Source: DATIKM01 sp035477595 (GTDB taxonomy: Bacteria; Armatimonadota; Chthonomonadetes; Chthonomonadales; CAJBBX01). From it: a stretch of DNA of 47,884 nucleotides. Position 1 is the stretch's first letter, and each line of letters starts with the position of its first letter. The notes below the pieces were generated by a model. The model worked only from the letters and a program-made list of their open reading frames with translations, was not told where the DNA came from and did not search any database. Location of the stretch: positions 1 to 47,884 of the forward strand of contig DATIKM010000134.1 of the NCBI GenBank assembly GCA_035477595.1, read 5' to 3'. Shown one piece after another: positions 33,337-42,148 of the stretch. The translations under genes and the position numbers were made by a program.

Positions 33337-34643
33337 CGAGCTCGGTCCGGCATAGGCATCAGCGGCAGGACGACCTCGGCGCGCCGTTCAGCAACCAGAA
33401 GCCGCGCGCTGAGCGCGTGCACCTCCGCCGGACGGACCGCGGCGTCAGCAGGCGCGACGGCGCTCGCCGGCAGAGGCGCGCCCACCAGCTCCGCCAGCGC
33501 GACCATGCGCGCTTCCCCCTCCACGGTCTCCAGATCGAAGAGAGAGCGCCCTGCCAACCAGCGAACCGCGTGGCGCATCTCGTCATCGGTGGGCGCCTCT
33601 CGGGCCACCTCGGCGAAGACCCGGTCGAGGGCCGCGCGCACCTCGGCGAGTCGGCCGCTCTCGCATCCGACGAGGACGGACAGAACGCCGCCGGTCCTCA
33701 GGTGACGGGCCTCAACCAACGGATAGCCGGCCAGCGCCGCCGCAGCGAGCTCCCGCCGCAGCCGCCCGCCTGGCGCAGCGCCAGCGATGGCCGCCAGCAC
33801 ATCGAAGACCGCGCGCTCGCGCGCACTGAGGCCGTCGATGCGAAACGCCCATCCCAGGACCACACGCCCGGCGCTGGCTCCCGCGGCCTGTTGCGCACCG
33901 GGCGCGACTGCCGGCAGAGGCTCCTCCGCAGGCGCGGGCGCGCCTGTCCATGACCCGAAGGCGCGCTCCGCGGATGCCATCGCGCGGTCCACTTCTACAT
34001 CGCCGACCAGCGCGAGCACGGCGCCCCGGGGCGTCCAGCACCGCGCGTGGAACGCCCGCACGGTGGGCCCCGATATCTGGGCCAACGCCTCCCGGGACCC
34101 GAGCAGCGGCCGCCCGTAGCCGTGCCCCGGGAAAAGCCGCGCCATCAGGGCATCCACAGCCGACCGGTCCGTGTCCGCCGCAGCGGCGGCCTCCTCGTCG
34201 ACGATGACCCGGCGCTCGATGTCGACGTCGGAGTCGCGCAGGAGCGGGCGCATCGCCATGTCCGCAATCACCTCCAGCGCCTCGTCCATGCTGTCTGCAG
34301 GCACGGTGGTGAACACGCGAGCCCCGTCCCGGGTAGTGCCAGCGTTGAGGACGCCCCCCATGTCTTCGATGGCGGCATCCGAGTCGCCAGACGCGCGCGT
34401 CGTCGTCCCCCGAAAGAGAAGGTGCTCCACGAAGTGCGCGGCCCCCTCCTCGCTGGCGGCCTCTCTGCCGGTGCCCGCATGCACCCAGAGATCAATGGCT
34501 ACGATAGGCAGCCGTGGTCGGGGGCGCACGACCACTGTGAGGCCGTTCGGCAACACGCGAGCGGCGTGCGAGCTTCCGCGCGTGACGCTCAGTTCGCCAA
34601 CCGGCGCAAAGGCGAGCGACGCGGCGGCTATCAATACGATCAC
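33333..34643 (-). CDS. M16-family zinc metallopeptidase, catalytic
   Basis: A 436-aa peptidase with the inverted zinc motif HFVEH (His70, Glu73, His74). The third ligand is in ERRVIVDEE, best candidate Glu150, 76 residues after His74 as usual. NGLTVVVRPRPRLP opens the fold. The start is GTG (34643), 10 nt after lptD. A short hydrophobic N-terminus (VLIAAASLAFAP) suggests export, but a clear cleavage site is not seen. It is likely to pair with the inactive homologue encoded next and to act in the periplasm; the substrate is unknown. Confidence 0.9.
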   Translation of the reverse strand: MIVLIAAASLAFAPVGELSVTRGSSHAARVLPNGLTVVVRPRPRLPIVAIDLWVHAGTGREAASEEGAAHFVEHLLFRGTTTRASGDSDAAIEDMGGVLNAGTTRDGARVFTTVPADSMDEALEVIADMAMRPLLRDSDVDIERRVIVDEEAAAAADTDRSAVDALMARLFPGHGYGRPLLGSREALAQISGPTVRAFHARCWTPRGAVLALVGDVEVDRAMASAERAFGSWTGAPAPAEEPLPAVAPGAQQAAGASAGRVVLGWAFRIDGLSARERAVFDVLAAIAGAAPGGRLRRELAAAALAGYPLVEARHLRTGGVLSVLVGCESGRLAEVRAALDRVFAEVAREAPTDDEMRHAVRWLAGRSLFDLETVEGEARMVALAELVGAPLPASAVAPADAAVRPAEVHALSARLLVAERRAEVVLPLMPMPDRAR

Positions 34644-34653
34644 CGACGGACCC

Positions 34654-37047
34654 TCACTCTAGCCCTCCCACACCCGTGTCGAGCGCCTGGCCGAACTGCC
34701 CGACGCCAAAGCGCTGGAACACAGGCAGCGCCTTGATCCGCAGTTGGAAGAAGATCTGCCGGTCATTCCGGAACCCGTGCGGGTTCTCCATGAAGGTGAG
34801 AGACGCTTCCAGACAGTGAAGGTCGCGCACGATCTGGAGATTGCGGCTCTCGAACCTCCCAAGGTGGCCGTTGTACTGGAAGAGCCCCGCCACACGCCAC
34901 ACGCTACCCACCGGAAGGTCGAAGAAGCTGTTCACGCTGCCGAAGCGGCGCCGGGCGGGGTCGTAGCGCGCCACCACGTCAATGGCCAGGCCGCCCGTGC
35001 CCCTGAAGCGCCAGTCGGAGACGACGGAGGTGAGCCGGCCGCTGTTTGGGTCGAAGCTGGCCAGGTACTGCATCCGCGCCCACTCGGCAGGACGCACCAG
35101 CACGTTGGCCGCGAGCGTGTGCCACGGCCGCCTCACGCCGCCGAAGCTGCTTCCCGAGAAGTCGTAGCCCACGCGGGCAGTAAGCTGTAGACGGCGGTCG
35201 TCCAGGAAGCCCACATCGGCATCGAGCGTGTGCGTGCGCGACTGCACGTCGAAACGGAACGGCGTGCCGCCGTGCGGCTGCTGGTAGTTGTGCGTCACGT
35301 TCAGGACGGAGCGACCTGACCACCGCTGCGTGAGCGAGCTGCGGCTGCGCAGCACGTACTGCGCATACCCATCCGCGTACCAGTACTGGCGGAAGCCGAC
35401 GCCTATGTTGGCATCGGTGGTCGCCGACAGCGCATACCGGCGGTCGTCGATGTCCACCGATGTTACGACTCGCTCCGTCATGATGCGCCGCCTCGCGGCC
35501 CTTCCTGCCCTCCCTTCGGAAAACCTGCCAGCCGAAACCGCAAAACGCGCATCGGCCTCGGCGAGCCACCCCCCCGTGAAGCGGAAGTTCGTCAGGGAGA
35601 GCTCGGGCAGGCGTTCGACCCCCCCGAAGAACGACTGGGCGGCGCCTGCCCCGACGGGGACGGAACGGTTCGCCACGAGTCGGAGTGTGTAGTTCGGTGC
35701 ACGCTGGTCCGCCTGCAGACGCGTTGTGAGCTGTTCCGTTAGGTGCTCGAACGTCGTGAGACCCGTCGTCAGGCCACGACCGGCTGACCAGTGACGCGAG
35801 TAGTCGGCCTGCAGGTTGACGCTCGCTGTGCGGCTGAGCTGAAGGCTCTGCGTCAGCGTCGCCGCGTGGGTCCGTGTGCTTAGCCCGCCGGATTCGGTGG
35901 CCTGACGGCCCAGCCCGATGAGCGTCGAGGCCGCCTGGGTCCGGAGGTCGTAGCTCAGCCGGTAGTTCAACGAGGTCGTCTCCGGCATGGCTTGGAAGCT
36001 GTTGCGCTGGAAGTCGGAGGCGAGGCGCAGCCCCTGCCCCTCCCCCAGAGACAGTCGTCCGCTTATGCGCGCCGAAAGGTCCCGCTGGGTGCCCCCTGTA
36101 GGGATGGCGTAGAAGGACGCGTGACCCGCCACGCGCGGCGTATCCCACTCCTGGTCCACCCCGACGCCGATCCCCTTCCGCTCCATCACATCGAGGTGGA
36201 GGACGCCGGGAGCGGCACCGCGTGTGCCGAAGTCGAACGTGGACTTGGCGTACCAGCCCTCCTCGGCGGACCGTCCGACGTTCGGCAGCCGGCGCGTCCT
36301 CAGCCGGGCGCTCCTCTCGTCCAGAGGCACGACGAAGGTTGGCAGCGTCAGCAGACGGTGGCCCCAGAGGTTCAGCGCGGCGCGACGCAGGGTGGCCCGC
36401 CGACCGGGCTCCACCTCGATCGCCGCCGCGCCCAGCACATAGTGGGGAACTTCGCGGTCGCAGGTCGTCACAAGGCCCTGGGAGCCGATGATCGGCTCAC
36501 CGCGCACACCCGCGATGCTCGAGGCCGTAAGGTACAGCGGCGACAGAAGCCTGCCCTGCAGGAAGTCGGAGCTAAGGCCGCTGCGCAAGCCCTCGATGCG
36601 GTAGGCGCGGGTCCTCGGCGCGAACCGAATCAGATCACCGCGTAGCTCCTGCCCGCGGTACGTGAGGGACGGGTTCCCGGTGAAGACGATCTCGCCGTCA
36701 AGATCGCCTTCGAGGCGCTCGCCGGCGAGCATGTACTCGCCGAGTGTCATCGTCACACCGCGCGCGCGGATGAGCGAACCGACGACCTCGAGCTCTTCCG
36801 ACACGATGCTCGCCACACCGGCCAGCGCTGCCGGGAACCTCTGCGCATCGTCAGCCGGTCTGGGAACCTGACCGGGCTGGACCGGCTCGGACGGCGCACC
36901 CCCCGGCCGCTCCTGGCGGACGGCTCCGTCGGGGCGGTCTCCGAGGTCGGGCGCTTGCCGGCCGGCCTCGCCATGCGCCAGCGCGCTGCCCGGCGCGCCC
37001 ACCGCGGCGGCGGCGAGCAGCACGCTGGCCGCGCGCCGCCATCCCAT
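34654..37047 (-). CDS. lptD: LptD-like outer-membrane LPS assembly protein
   Basis: A 797-aa protein. The start is the ATG at 37047, overlapping the lptF stop (ATGA); the frame's longer N-terminal extension would lie inside lptF. A signal peptide (SVLLAAAAVGAPGSALAHG) leads into an OstA/LptA-like beta-jellyroll (about residues 80-190; EELEVVGSLIRARGVTMTL, GDLIRFAPRTRAYRIEG). A large C-terminal barrel with many alternating strands follows. The family element VTTCDREVPHYVLGA and a late HCLEASLTF provide two Cys, perhaps a disulfide as in LptD. Sequence is well diverged from proteobacterial LptD, so the barrel role is inferred partly from lptF. It shows the organism has an LPS-type outer membrane. 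Confidence 0.85.
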   Translation of the reverse strand: MGWRRAASVLLAAAAVGAPGSALAHGEAGRQAPDLGDRPDGAVRQERPGGAPSEPVQPGQVPRPADDAQRFPAALAGVASIVSEELEVVGSLIRARGVTMTLGEYMLAGERLEGDLDGEIVFTGNPSLTYRGQELRGDLIRFAPRTRAYRIEGLRSGLSSDFLQGRLLSPLYLTASSIAGVRGEPIIGSQGLVTTCDREVPHYVLGAAAIEVEPGRRATLRRAALNLWGHRLLTLPTFVVPLDERSARLRTRRLPNVGRSAEEGWYAKSTFDFGTRGAAPGVLHLDVMERKGIGVGVDQEWDTPRVAGHASFYAIPTGGTQRDLSARISGRLSLGEGQGLRLASDFQRNSFQAMPETTSLNYRLSYDLRTQAASTLIGLGRQATESGGLSTRTHAATLTQSLQLSRTASVNLQADYSRHWSAGRGLTTGLTTFEHLTEQLTTRLQADQRAPNYTLRLVANRSVPVGAGAAQSFFGGVERLPELSLTNFRFTGGWLAEADARFAVSAGRFSEGRAGRAARRRIMTERVVTSVDIDDRRYALSATTDANIGVGFRQYWYADGYAQYVLRSRSSLTQRWSGRSVLNVTHNYQQPHGGTPFRFDVQSRTHTLDADVGFLDDRRLQLTARVGYDFSGSSFGGVRRPWHTLAANVLVRPAEWARMQYLASFDPNSGRLTSVVSDWRFRGTGGLAIDVVARYDPARRRFGSVNSFFDLPVGSVWRVAGLFQYNGHLGRFESRNLQIVRDLHCLEASLTFMENPHGFRNDRQIFFQLRIKALPVFQRFGVGQFGQALDTGVGGLE

Positions 37048-38153
37048 CACTCGCTTCTCCGGAGCACCAGCAGGCCCAGCGCTGCCAGCACCACGTTCTG
37101 ACCCCAGCCCGCGACAACCGGAGGCAGTACCTCCGGGTAGCGCGCGCCGAGGATGCGTGCCGCGAGCAGCGTGTTCCAGTAGAGAAACACGAGCACGATC
37201 GACATCAGGACGCCCATGAAGCCACCGCCCCGCGCGAACCGCAAGGCGAGAGGCGGGCATGCGATCGCGAACACGAGGCACGAGAACGGCACGGAGAGCC
37301 GGAAGTGAAGGTCGAGCACGTCCTGGTGGTTCACCCATCCCTGTTGCCGGCCGGCGGCGATGCGCGCCACAAGGTCGGCCACGCTGGCGGCAGACGAAGG
37401 GGTGTAGAGCGGAAGCTGCAGCGCGATGGCGTCGAACACGCGCTCCGCGATGCGGAAGTTTATCTCCACGCGCTCCGACCTGGCCACGCGGTGGCGGACA
37501 CCCCGCGCCTCATGGATGAATGTGCGGGCGTCGTACAGCGTCCAGAGGCCGTCGTCGTAGTCTGCGTTGCCCGCGTAGATGATGGTGACGGGACCACCCG
37601 CCGGCTCCCGCACGATTAGCATGACGTCGCTGAGCCGCGCCTTGCCTTCCCGAAGGTCGATGCGCCCGATAGAGGCCGTGTAGCGGCGGTCCGGTGACTG
37701 CACGACCTGTCCCTGGCGAGGAGACAGGAAGCCCACATCCTCCGTCAGCTCGCGCATCGTGCGCTCGTACTGCTGGTTCGCCCACGGGACGACCCTCTCG
37801 CCGAAGTAGAATCCAGCGAGGCTCGCCATCAGCCCGGCGATGGTCACCGGCAGGAAGATGCGGTGCAGGCTGATGCCGGCAGCCCTGGCCACGGTGATCT
37901 CGCTGTCCCGAGCGAGCCGGCTCACGGCCAGCGACGCGGCGATCGCCATCGCGACCGGCATGGTGAGGCTCACGAGGTACGGCATAAAGAACACCGCGAT
38001 GCGCGCTACGCCCGCGGCCGGAATGCCGAAGTTGAGAAACGTCTCGGCGTTGTTATACAGGACGGTGCCGGTCAACATCAGCACGACCGCACACTGCCCG
38101 ATGAGAAAGGGAACGACCATTTCGCCGGCGAGGTAGCGGTCGAGCTTCTTCAT
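37047..38153 (-). CDS. LptF/LptG-family LPS transport permease
   Basis: A 368-aa YjgP/YjgQ permease of the LptB2FG machine that extracts LPS from the inner membrane. N-terminal helices start with MKKLDRYLAGEMVVPFLIG. SLAVSRLARDSEITVARAAG is the conserved cytoplasmic coupling region. A periplasmic beta-jellyroll (about 130-250) separates the two helix sets, and a last helix group ends near 365 (GWGQNVVLAALGLLVL). Only one permease gene is present, so either a homodimer forms or LptG lies elsewhere. No Shine-Dalgarno precedes the ATG, and the promoter is directly adjacent. Confidence 0.92.
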   Translation of the reverse strand: MKKLDRYLAGEMVVPFLIGQCAVVLMLTGTVLYNNAETFLNFGIPAAGVARIAVFFMPYLVSLTMPVAMAIAASLAVSRLARDSEITVARAAGISLHRIFLPVTIAGLMASLAGFYFGERVVPWANQQYERTMRELTEDVGFLSPRQGQVVQSPDRRYTASIGRIDLREGKARLSDVMLIVREPAGGPVTIIYAGNADYDDGLWTLYDARTFIHEARGVRHRVARSERVEINFRIAERVFDAIALQLPLYTPSSAASVADLVARIAAGRQQGWVNHQDVLDLHFRLSVPFSCLVFAIACPPLALRFARGGGFMGVLMSIVLVFLYWNTLLAARILGARYPEVLPPVVAGWGQNVVLAALGLLVLRRSE

Positions 38154-38557
38154 CGAGCACCATTATATCAGCCAGCCCGGAGGTCGGCAAACGCGTCCGG
38201 GTCTGACCACCGCAGCGTGGGCGCGCCAGTCCCGGCATAGCTGACTGCAGCGCAGGCACGCGACCCGCGGAATGGCAACGCCGAGCGGCGGCGGGACTAC
38301 GCACCGGAGGGATCGAGGGCCGCGAGCGAGGGGCCGGCGTGCATGACGATGGCACGACGGATGGCGGGTCGCCAACCCACGTCGCGGGACGGGGAACGGG
38401 CCAAGGCGTGGGCGGTCGCCACACGGGGCCCGTACTGAGCAGCAACTGCCGTGCAGGCACACGCTTCCGTCACGGGGATCGGCAGGCAGATGACCCGACC
38501 CGCAGCTGGCGAGATCCTCCCACCAGTCCTGCCGCAGCCGGAGCGTCTGTGGCGAGC
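38154..38557 (-). other. 404-nt region between lptF and the TPR gene
   Basis: It contains the lptF promoter at its left end. No frame shows a recognisable protein, though one minus frame ending at 38297 has a protein-like composition without a start or homology I can name. No tRNA or known RNA fold was recognised. Confidence 0.45.
38162..38190 (-). promoter_or_regulatory. Promoter of lptF-lptD-M16-M16, probably leaderless
   Basis: TTGCCG (38185-38190), 17 nt, then a perfect TATAAT (38162-38167). Only 8 nt separate the -10 box from the lptF ATG, so transcription should start at or next to the start codon. Confidence 0.7.
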
Positions 38558-39412
38558 CTACACCTCCCAGCCGGAGCGCCGTGGTCGCTGCGATGCGCCC
38601 CGGCTGGCGTCCACGATGGCGCATATCCAGACGACCGCCAGCACCACCAGCGCTACGGCCGTGGGCACGCTTAGGCCCTGGAGCGCGCTCCATCCCCACG
38701 GAGACCAGAACACCGTGAGGACGCACACCAAGCCCACGAGAGCGAACACCAGCCCCTTCCCGGCCTCGCCGTTGTAGAACTGCCCCGCTCCCGGGCAGAT
38801 GGTCGAGAGCAGCGCCGCTACCAGCGGGCTACGCGGTATGACCTGGTGCCGAAGCGCCTCCACCGAGTGGTCCTGTAGAAGCAGGAGTTCCGCGTGCTTC
38901 CGTGCGGGGACCGGCCGCGTGGCGTCAGCCTTCGTGGCCCGTTCGTACGCAGCGAGAGCGTCGTCGACGCGGCCGAGCGCCTGCAGCACGTCGCCGTACA
39001 GCTCCAGCGCCACCGCGTCGCTCGGAGCGCGCTCCAGCGCCTCGCGGCACAGCCGCTCCGCCTGCTGGAACTCACCGCGACGACGCGCCAGGTGCGCTGC
39101 GCTGAGCAGCCTGCCTGCCTCCTCGCGCTCCTCTGAAGAGGTGTCGCGGAAGTCCGGGAAGGCGACTGTGGGGTGCGCCGTGAAAGGAGCGGGCCGCGCC
39201 GGGGCTGCCTCAGCGGCGCCGGTCACCGGCAACGCAGGGCCGGGTGGCACTGCCGGGGAGCCGAGGCCGATCAGGCGTGCCACCTCCGTCTCCGGAACGC
39301 CGCGCCGTCGCAGCTCTGCGGCGAGGCGCTCGTTCGCGGCGGTGACATCGCCCGCGGCAGCAGGCGGAGCGCCCTCAGGCGTTTCCTTCGCACCTTCAGG
39401 GTCGGCGGCCAT
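38558..39412 (-). CDS. TPR protein with C-terminal membrane helices
   Basis: A 284-aa protein. Residues 1-90 are Ala/Pro-rich and disordered-looking. TPR-like helices occupy about 95-180 (AAHLARRRGEFQQAERLCRE, GDVLQALGRVDDALAAYERA). The C-terminus has a TM2-like element, ICPGAGQFYNGEAGKG, followed by two membrane helices (LVFALVGLVCVLTVFW and PTAVALVVLAVVWICAIVDA). This arrangement suggests a cytoplasmic or membrane scaffold. It starts only 3 nt after rsfS and is probably co-transcribed. The function is unknown. Confidence 0.8.
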   Translation of the reverse strand: MAADPEGAKETPEGAPPAAAGDVTAANERLAAELRRRGVPETEVARLIGLGSPAVPPGPALPVTGAAEAAPARPAPFTAHPTVAFPDFRDTSSEEREEAGRLLSAAHLARRRGEFQQAERLCREALERAPSDAVALELYGDVLQALGRVDDALAAYERATKADATRPVPARKHAELLLLQDHSVEALRHQVIPRSPLVAALLSTICPGAGQFYNGEAGKGLVFALVGLVCVLTVFWSPWGWSALQGLSVPTAVALVVLAVVWICAIVDASRGASQRPRRSGWEV

Positions 39413-39415
39413 CGC

Positions 39416-39781
39416 CTACACCTCGGCGGTCGACAGCAGCGGATCGAGCGGCAGTCGGGGAGCGTCCTCCCAGAGCGACTCCAGCCGGTAGTAGTCGCGC
39501 CGTTCGGGATCCATCACATGGACCACCACGTCGCCGTAGTCCATCAGCACCCAGGTTGCGGCATCGTACCCCTCAACCCGGATGCCGCCCATGCCTGCGC
39601 GCTTCATGGCCTCCAGCACGCCGTCCACGATGGTGCGAATGTGCGTCGAGGACGCGCCCGAACAGAGCACGAAGTAGTCCGTCATGAGGGTGCACTCGCT
39701 GAGGTGCAGAACCGTCAGGTCACGGGCTTGCTTGGCGTCCGCGGCTCGCGCCGCCAAACGCAGCTTCTCTTCTGAGGTCAT
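39416..39781 (-). CDS. rsfS: Ribosomal silencing factor RsfS
   Basis: A 121-aa Iojap-family protein that binds ribosomal protein uL14 and blocks subunit joining when nutrients run low. Landmarks are MTSEEKLRLAARAADAKQAR, VLHLSECTLMTDYFVLCSG, then SSTHIRTIVDGVLEAMKRAG and VLMDYGDVVVHVMDPERRDY. The ATG at 39781 gives the normal length. A longer reading to 40108 crosses the promoter and the upstream gene, so it is rejected. It is first in a likely two-gene unit with the TPR gene. Confidence 0.95.
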   Translation of the reverse strand: MTSEEKLRLAARAADAKQARDLTVLHLSECTLMTDYFVLCSGASSTHIRTIVDGVLEAMKRAGMGGIRVEGYDAATWVLMDYGDVVVHVMDPERRDYYRLESLWEDAPRLPLDPLLSTAEV

Positions 39782-39827
39782 GTCCGCGAATGCGCCTCCG
39801 TACCCCTTCGTCCTGCCAGTTCGGCAC

Positions 39828-39856
39828 AGTATGCAGGGGGCAGCGATGTTTGTCAA
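39828..39856 (-). promoter_or_regulatory. Sigma70-type promoter of rsfS
   Basis: A perfect TTGACA (39851-39856) is 17 nt from CATACT (39828-39833). The -35 box overlaps the stop codon region of the upstream membrane-protein gene. The predicted leader is about 40 nt. Confidence 0.7.
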
Positions 39857-41949
39857 GCCGGGCTGGATGGCTCGCACGGGACGCCCGAAGGCTCCGGCAG
39901 GCGGGGCAGCCAGAGCGCCGATGCCGCCGCAACGGGCAGGACGGTCAGCGCGGCGGCCACCACGCCGGAGTCGTTGAGCGCCAGCATCGCGCCCCCTCCC
40001 GCTAGCAGGCCGGCGCGCCGGAGCCGGTCGCTCATGGAGAGGGGCCCCTCGATCCGTGCACGGCACGCCGCGTACCAGAGGAGTCCCGCCACGAGTCCGA
40101 GAGCCCATACGCTGTGCAGGATCAGGAACAGGTTGAGCTGTACCTTGCGGGCAACGAGCATGGGCAGCTCAGGTCCCTGCAGCAGCGCGCGCGCCAGGTG
40201 CGACTGCGCATGCGGACCCGCCAGGACGTCGATCGCGCCGATGGCGACGGTCAGAGCGGCGGCCGAGGCCACGACCACAAGCCCGGCCCGACCTCGCCCG
40301 CTCGCACGCAGGAGAACCACGGCACAGGCGCCCAGGCCTGCGGCGGCGCCCGCGAACGCCCCGACGTTCGCTCCGGCGCCGGGGCTCCCGACAAGGAACA
40401 CGGTCACCAGCGCCCAGGACGCCAGAGCGGCCCGACCGACCTGCGCCGCGAGCGGCGCGGCCGCCGAAATGGCCACGAGGCCGCAGCCGAGGAGCGCGCC
40501 GCCGAGCTCATTGCCGATGCCGTAGTAGCGGGCGCCCTCCATCACGCTGTAGCCCATCCACGCGCCCCGAACAAGGTCGCCGCCCGTGGCGAGGTCCACC
40601 GGCGCCACGGCGGCCACGAGACCGGCACAGCCGACACCGACTGCGCGGACCAGGGGAGTCGGCCCCATAGCGCCCACCAACCCGACGCCAACCATGCATG
40701 CGATCGCCGCGGCCCAGGCGGCCCAGAGGCCGGGCATGGGAACAACCGGAGCCAGCAGGTGGAACGCCGGGAGCACCAGCACGGCCAAGGCGCACGCGCG
40801 AACAGCGCCGGCGCGTCCGCCGCGCCACACGAGCAGGAAGCCGGCGAACGCGAGCGCGGCTTGCAGCCCAGCGAGCCCTCCGAACGCGCGTTGTCGCTCC
40901 GACCGATCGAGCCAAGCACGATAAAGAGATGCCCAGCGGGCGGCTTCCGTAGCGCCATCCGGGGCCTCGCCCCCCGCGTACCACGGCCGGCCGACGAGGC
41001 CCGGCGGTTCCTTGAGCCTCAGCCAGTGCAGGGCCGATGGCAGGAAATCCGTGACCGTCACCAGGCCTGGCGTCCGCGTGGACGGTGAGGTGAGAAGCCC
41101 GCGAGAGGCGCCGCCCGCTGACCAGACGACCGGCGCCAGCCGGTCGCCATCAGGAGCGCTCGGTGCCGGCCCTGGTGCGATGAGCGCGACGGCCAGCTCG
41201 CGCTGCTGCAGGAGCGGCAACACCCGGCGCTCCAGAAACGCGTCCAGCCCCGCGAGCGCAGCGTCGCGGTGCGATGCCGCCGCCGCAGGGGTGCACAGAC
41301 GCGCGTACCGGTCCGCCCGGACCACATCCCCGAAGACCCAGACGGTCAGCGTCGCCCGGGGAACCGCGAAGTCCCGGTAGGTCTGGCGAATGCCGAAGGG
41401 AGCCAGCGACTGGCTCCCCCGGGGGGGGCCTGCTCCGGTTGCGTCGCGCGACACCCGCCCGAGCGGGTCCATAGCCAGCAGCAGCGCCGCCCGGCGCGGG
41501 GCGGTATCGTCCTCGTTGCCGACCGCCTCGGTCGAGCCGCCGGCGCCAAGCACGGCGCGCCCCAGAGCGCCGACGGGCACGCGGTAGTTCAGCGTGGTGT
41601 TCAGCCGCGCCAGCCGGTCCATAGTGGCCAGGCTGGGACGTCCGACCCATTCGCCCACCTTTGCCCGCGCACCGGACGCGAGGCTCACGTAGACCGCCTC
41701 CGGTGGGTCGCGCCTCTGGCCGGGTACGCGCGCCGTCCTCGTGTTCATCCAGCCCACCGCAGCCCTGCTCGCGAGCGACCGCAGAGCCTGGCTGCGGGGG
41801 TGCTGGATGTCGTCGGCGCGAAGGCCTGGCACGCTCACAACGAGGAGGCGCCGCGGCTCGTCGCTGGCGCTCGGCGCCGCCGGGCAGCGCGTGCCTGCTG
41901 CCGTGGCTACCATGGCGGCGCAGACGAGACGGACTGCCATCAGCCTCAC
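39853..41949 (-). CDS. Large membrane protein with alkaline-phosphatase-like N-terminal half
   Basis: A 698-aa protein. A signal peptide (LVCAAMVATAAGTRCPA) is followed by an exported region (about 30-350) with elements like alkaline-phosphatase-superfamily enzymes: RRLLVVSVPGLRADDIQ near the start and TDFLPSALHWLRLKEP near the end. The usual catalytic metal-binding Asp/His set is not obvious, so this half may be inactive. From about 365 to 690 there are ten or more membrane helices. The best conserved-looking stretch is GYSVMEGARYYGIGNELGG near 465-485, which I recall from uncharacterised membrane proteins of other phyla. A role in envelope polymer handling is only a guess. Confidence 0.7.
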   Translation of the reverse strand: MRLMAVRLVCAAMVATAAGTRCPAAPSASDEPRRLLVVSVPGLRADDIQHPRSQALRSLASRAAVGWMNTRTARVPGQRRDPPEAVYVSLASGARAKVGEWVGRPSLATMDRLARLNTTLNYRVPVGALGRAVLGAGGSTEAVGNEDDTAPRRAALLLAMDPLGRVSRDATGAGPPRGSQSLAPFGIRQTYRDFAVPRATLTVWVFGDVVRADRYARLCTPAAAASHRDAALAGLDAFLERRVLPLLQQRELAVALIAPGPAPSAPDGDRLAPVVWSAGGASRGLLTSPSTRTPGLVTVTDFLPSALHWLRLKEPPGLVGRPWYAGGEAPDGATEAARWASLYRAWLDRSERQRAFGGLAGLQAALAFAGFLLVWRGGRAGAVRACALAVLVLPAFHLLAPVVPMPGLWAAWAAAIACMVGVGLVGAMGPTPLVRAVGVGCAGLVAAVAPVDLATGGDLVRGAWMGYSVMEGARYYGIGNELGGALLGCGLVAISAAAPLAAQVGRAALASWALVTVFLVGSPGAGANVGAFAGAAAGLGACAVVLLRASGRGRAGLVVVASAAALTVAIGAIDVLAGPHAQSHLARALLQGPELPMLVARKVQLNLFLILHSVWALGLVAGLLWYAACRARIEGPLSMSDRLRRAGLLAGGGAMLALNDSGVVAAALTVLPVAAASALWLPRLPEPSGVPCEPSSPA

Positions 41950-42148
41950 CGCGTTGCCTCAGTCTCCGTCCAGGCGGGCGCGTGCGTTCCGCCTGAAGGC
42001 ATGCCCTACGGCGAGTGGCGGGCTGCCCGAACGACGAAGGCCCGGCGTCGCACAGCCTGCCGGCAGCCGGTCGTGCTTCAGCCGGGAGCACTTCACTCGC
42101 GCCGCCGCAAGCAGGGCCTTTCGGCCCCGCCCTGGCGCACCTCGCGCC

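Noticed and set aside
38163..38726. Minus-strand frame across the gap before lptF
   Set aside because: Cys/Arg/Pro-rich, overlaps the TPR gene in another frame, and has no motif or ribosome site.
42114..42127. GGGCC-TTTC-GGCCC hairpin downstream of the DUF4838 gene
   Set aside because: The stem is only 5 bp with no T tract, too weak to call a terminator in DNA this rich in G+C.
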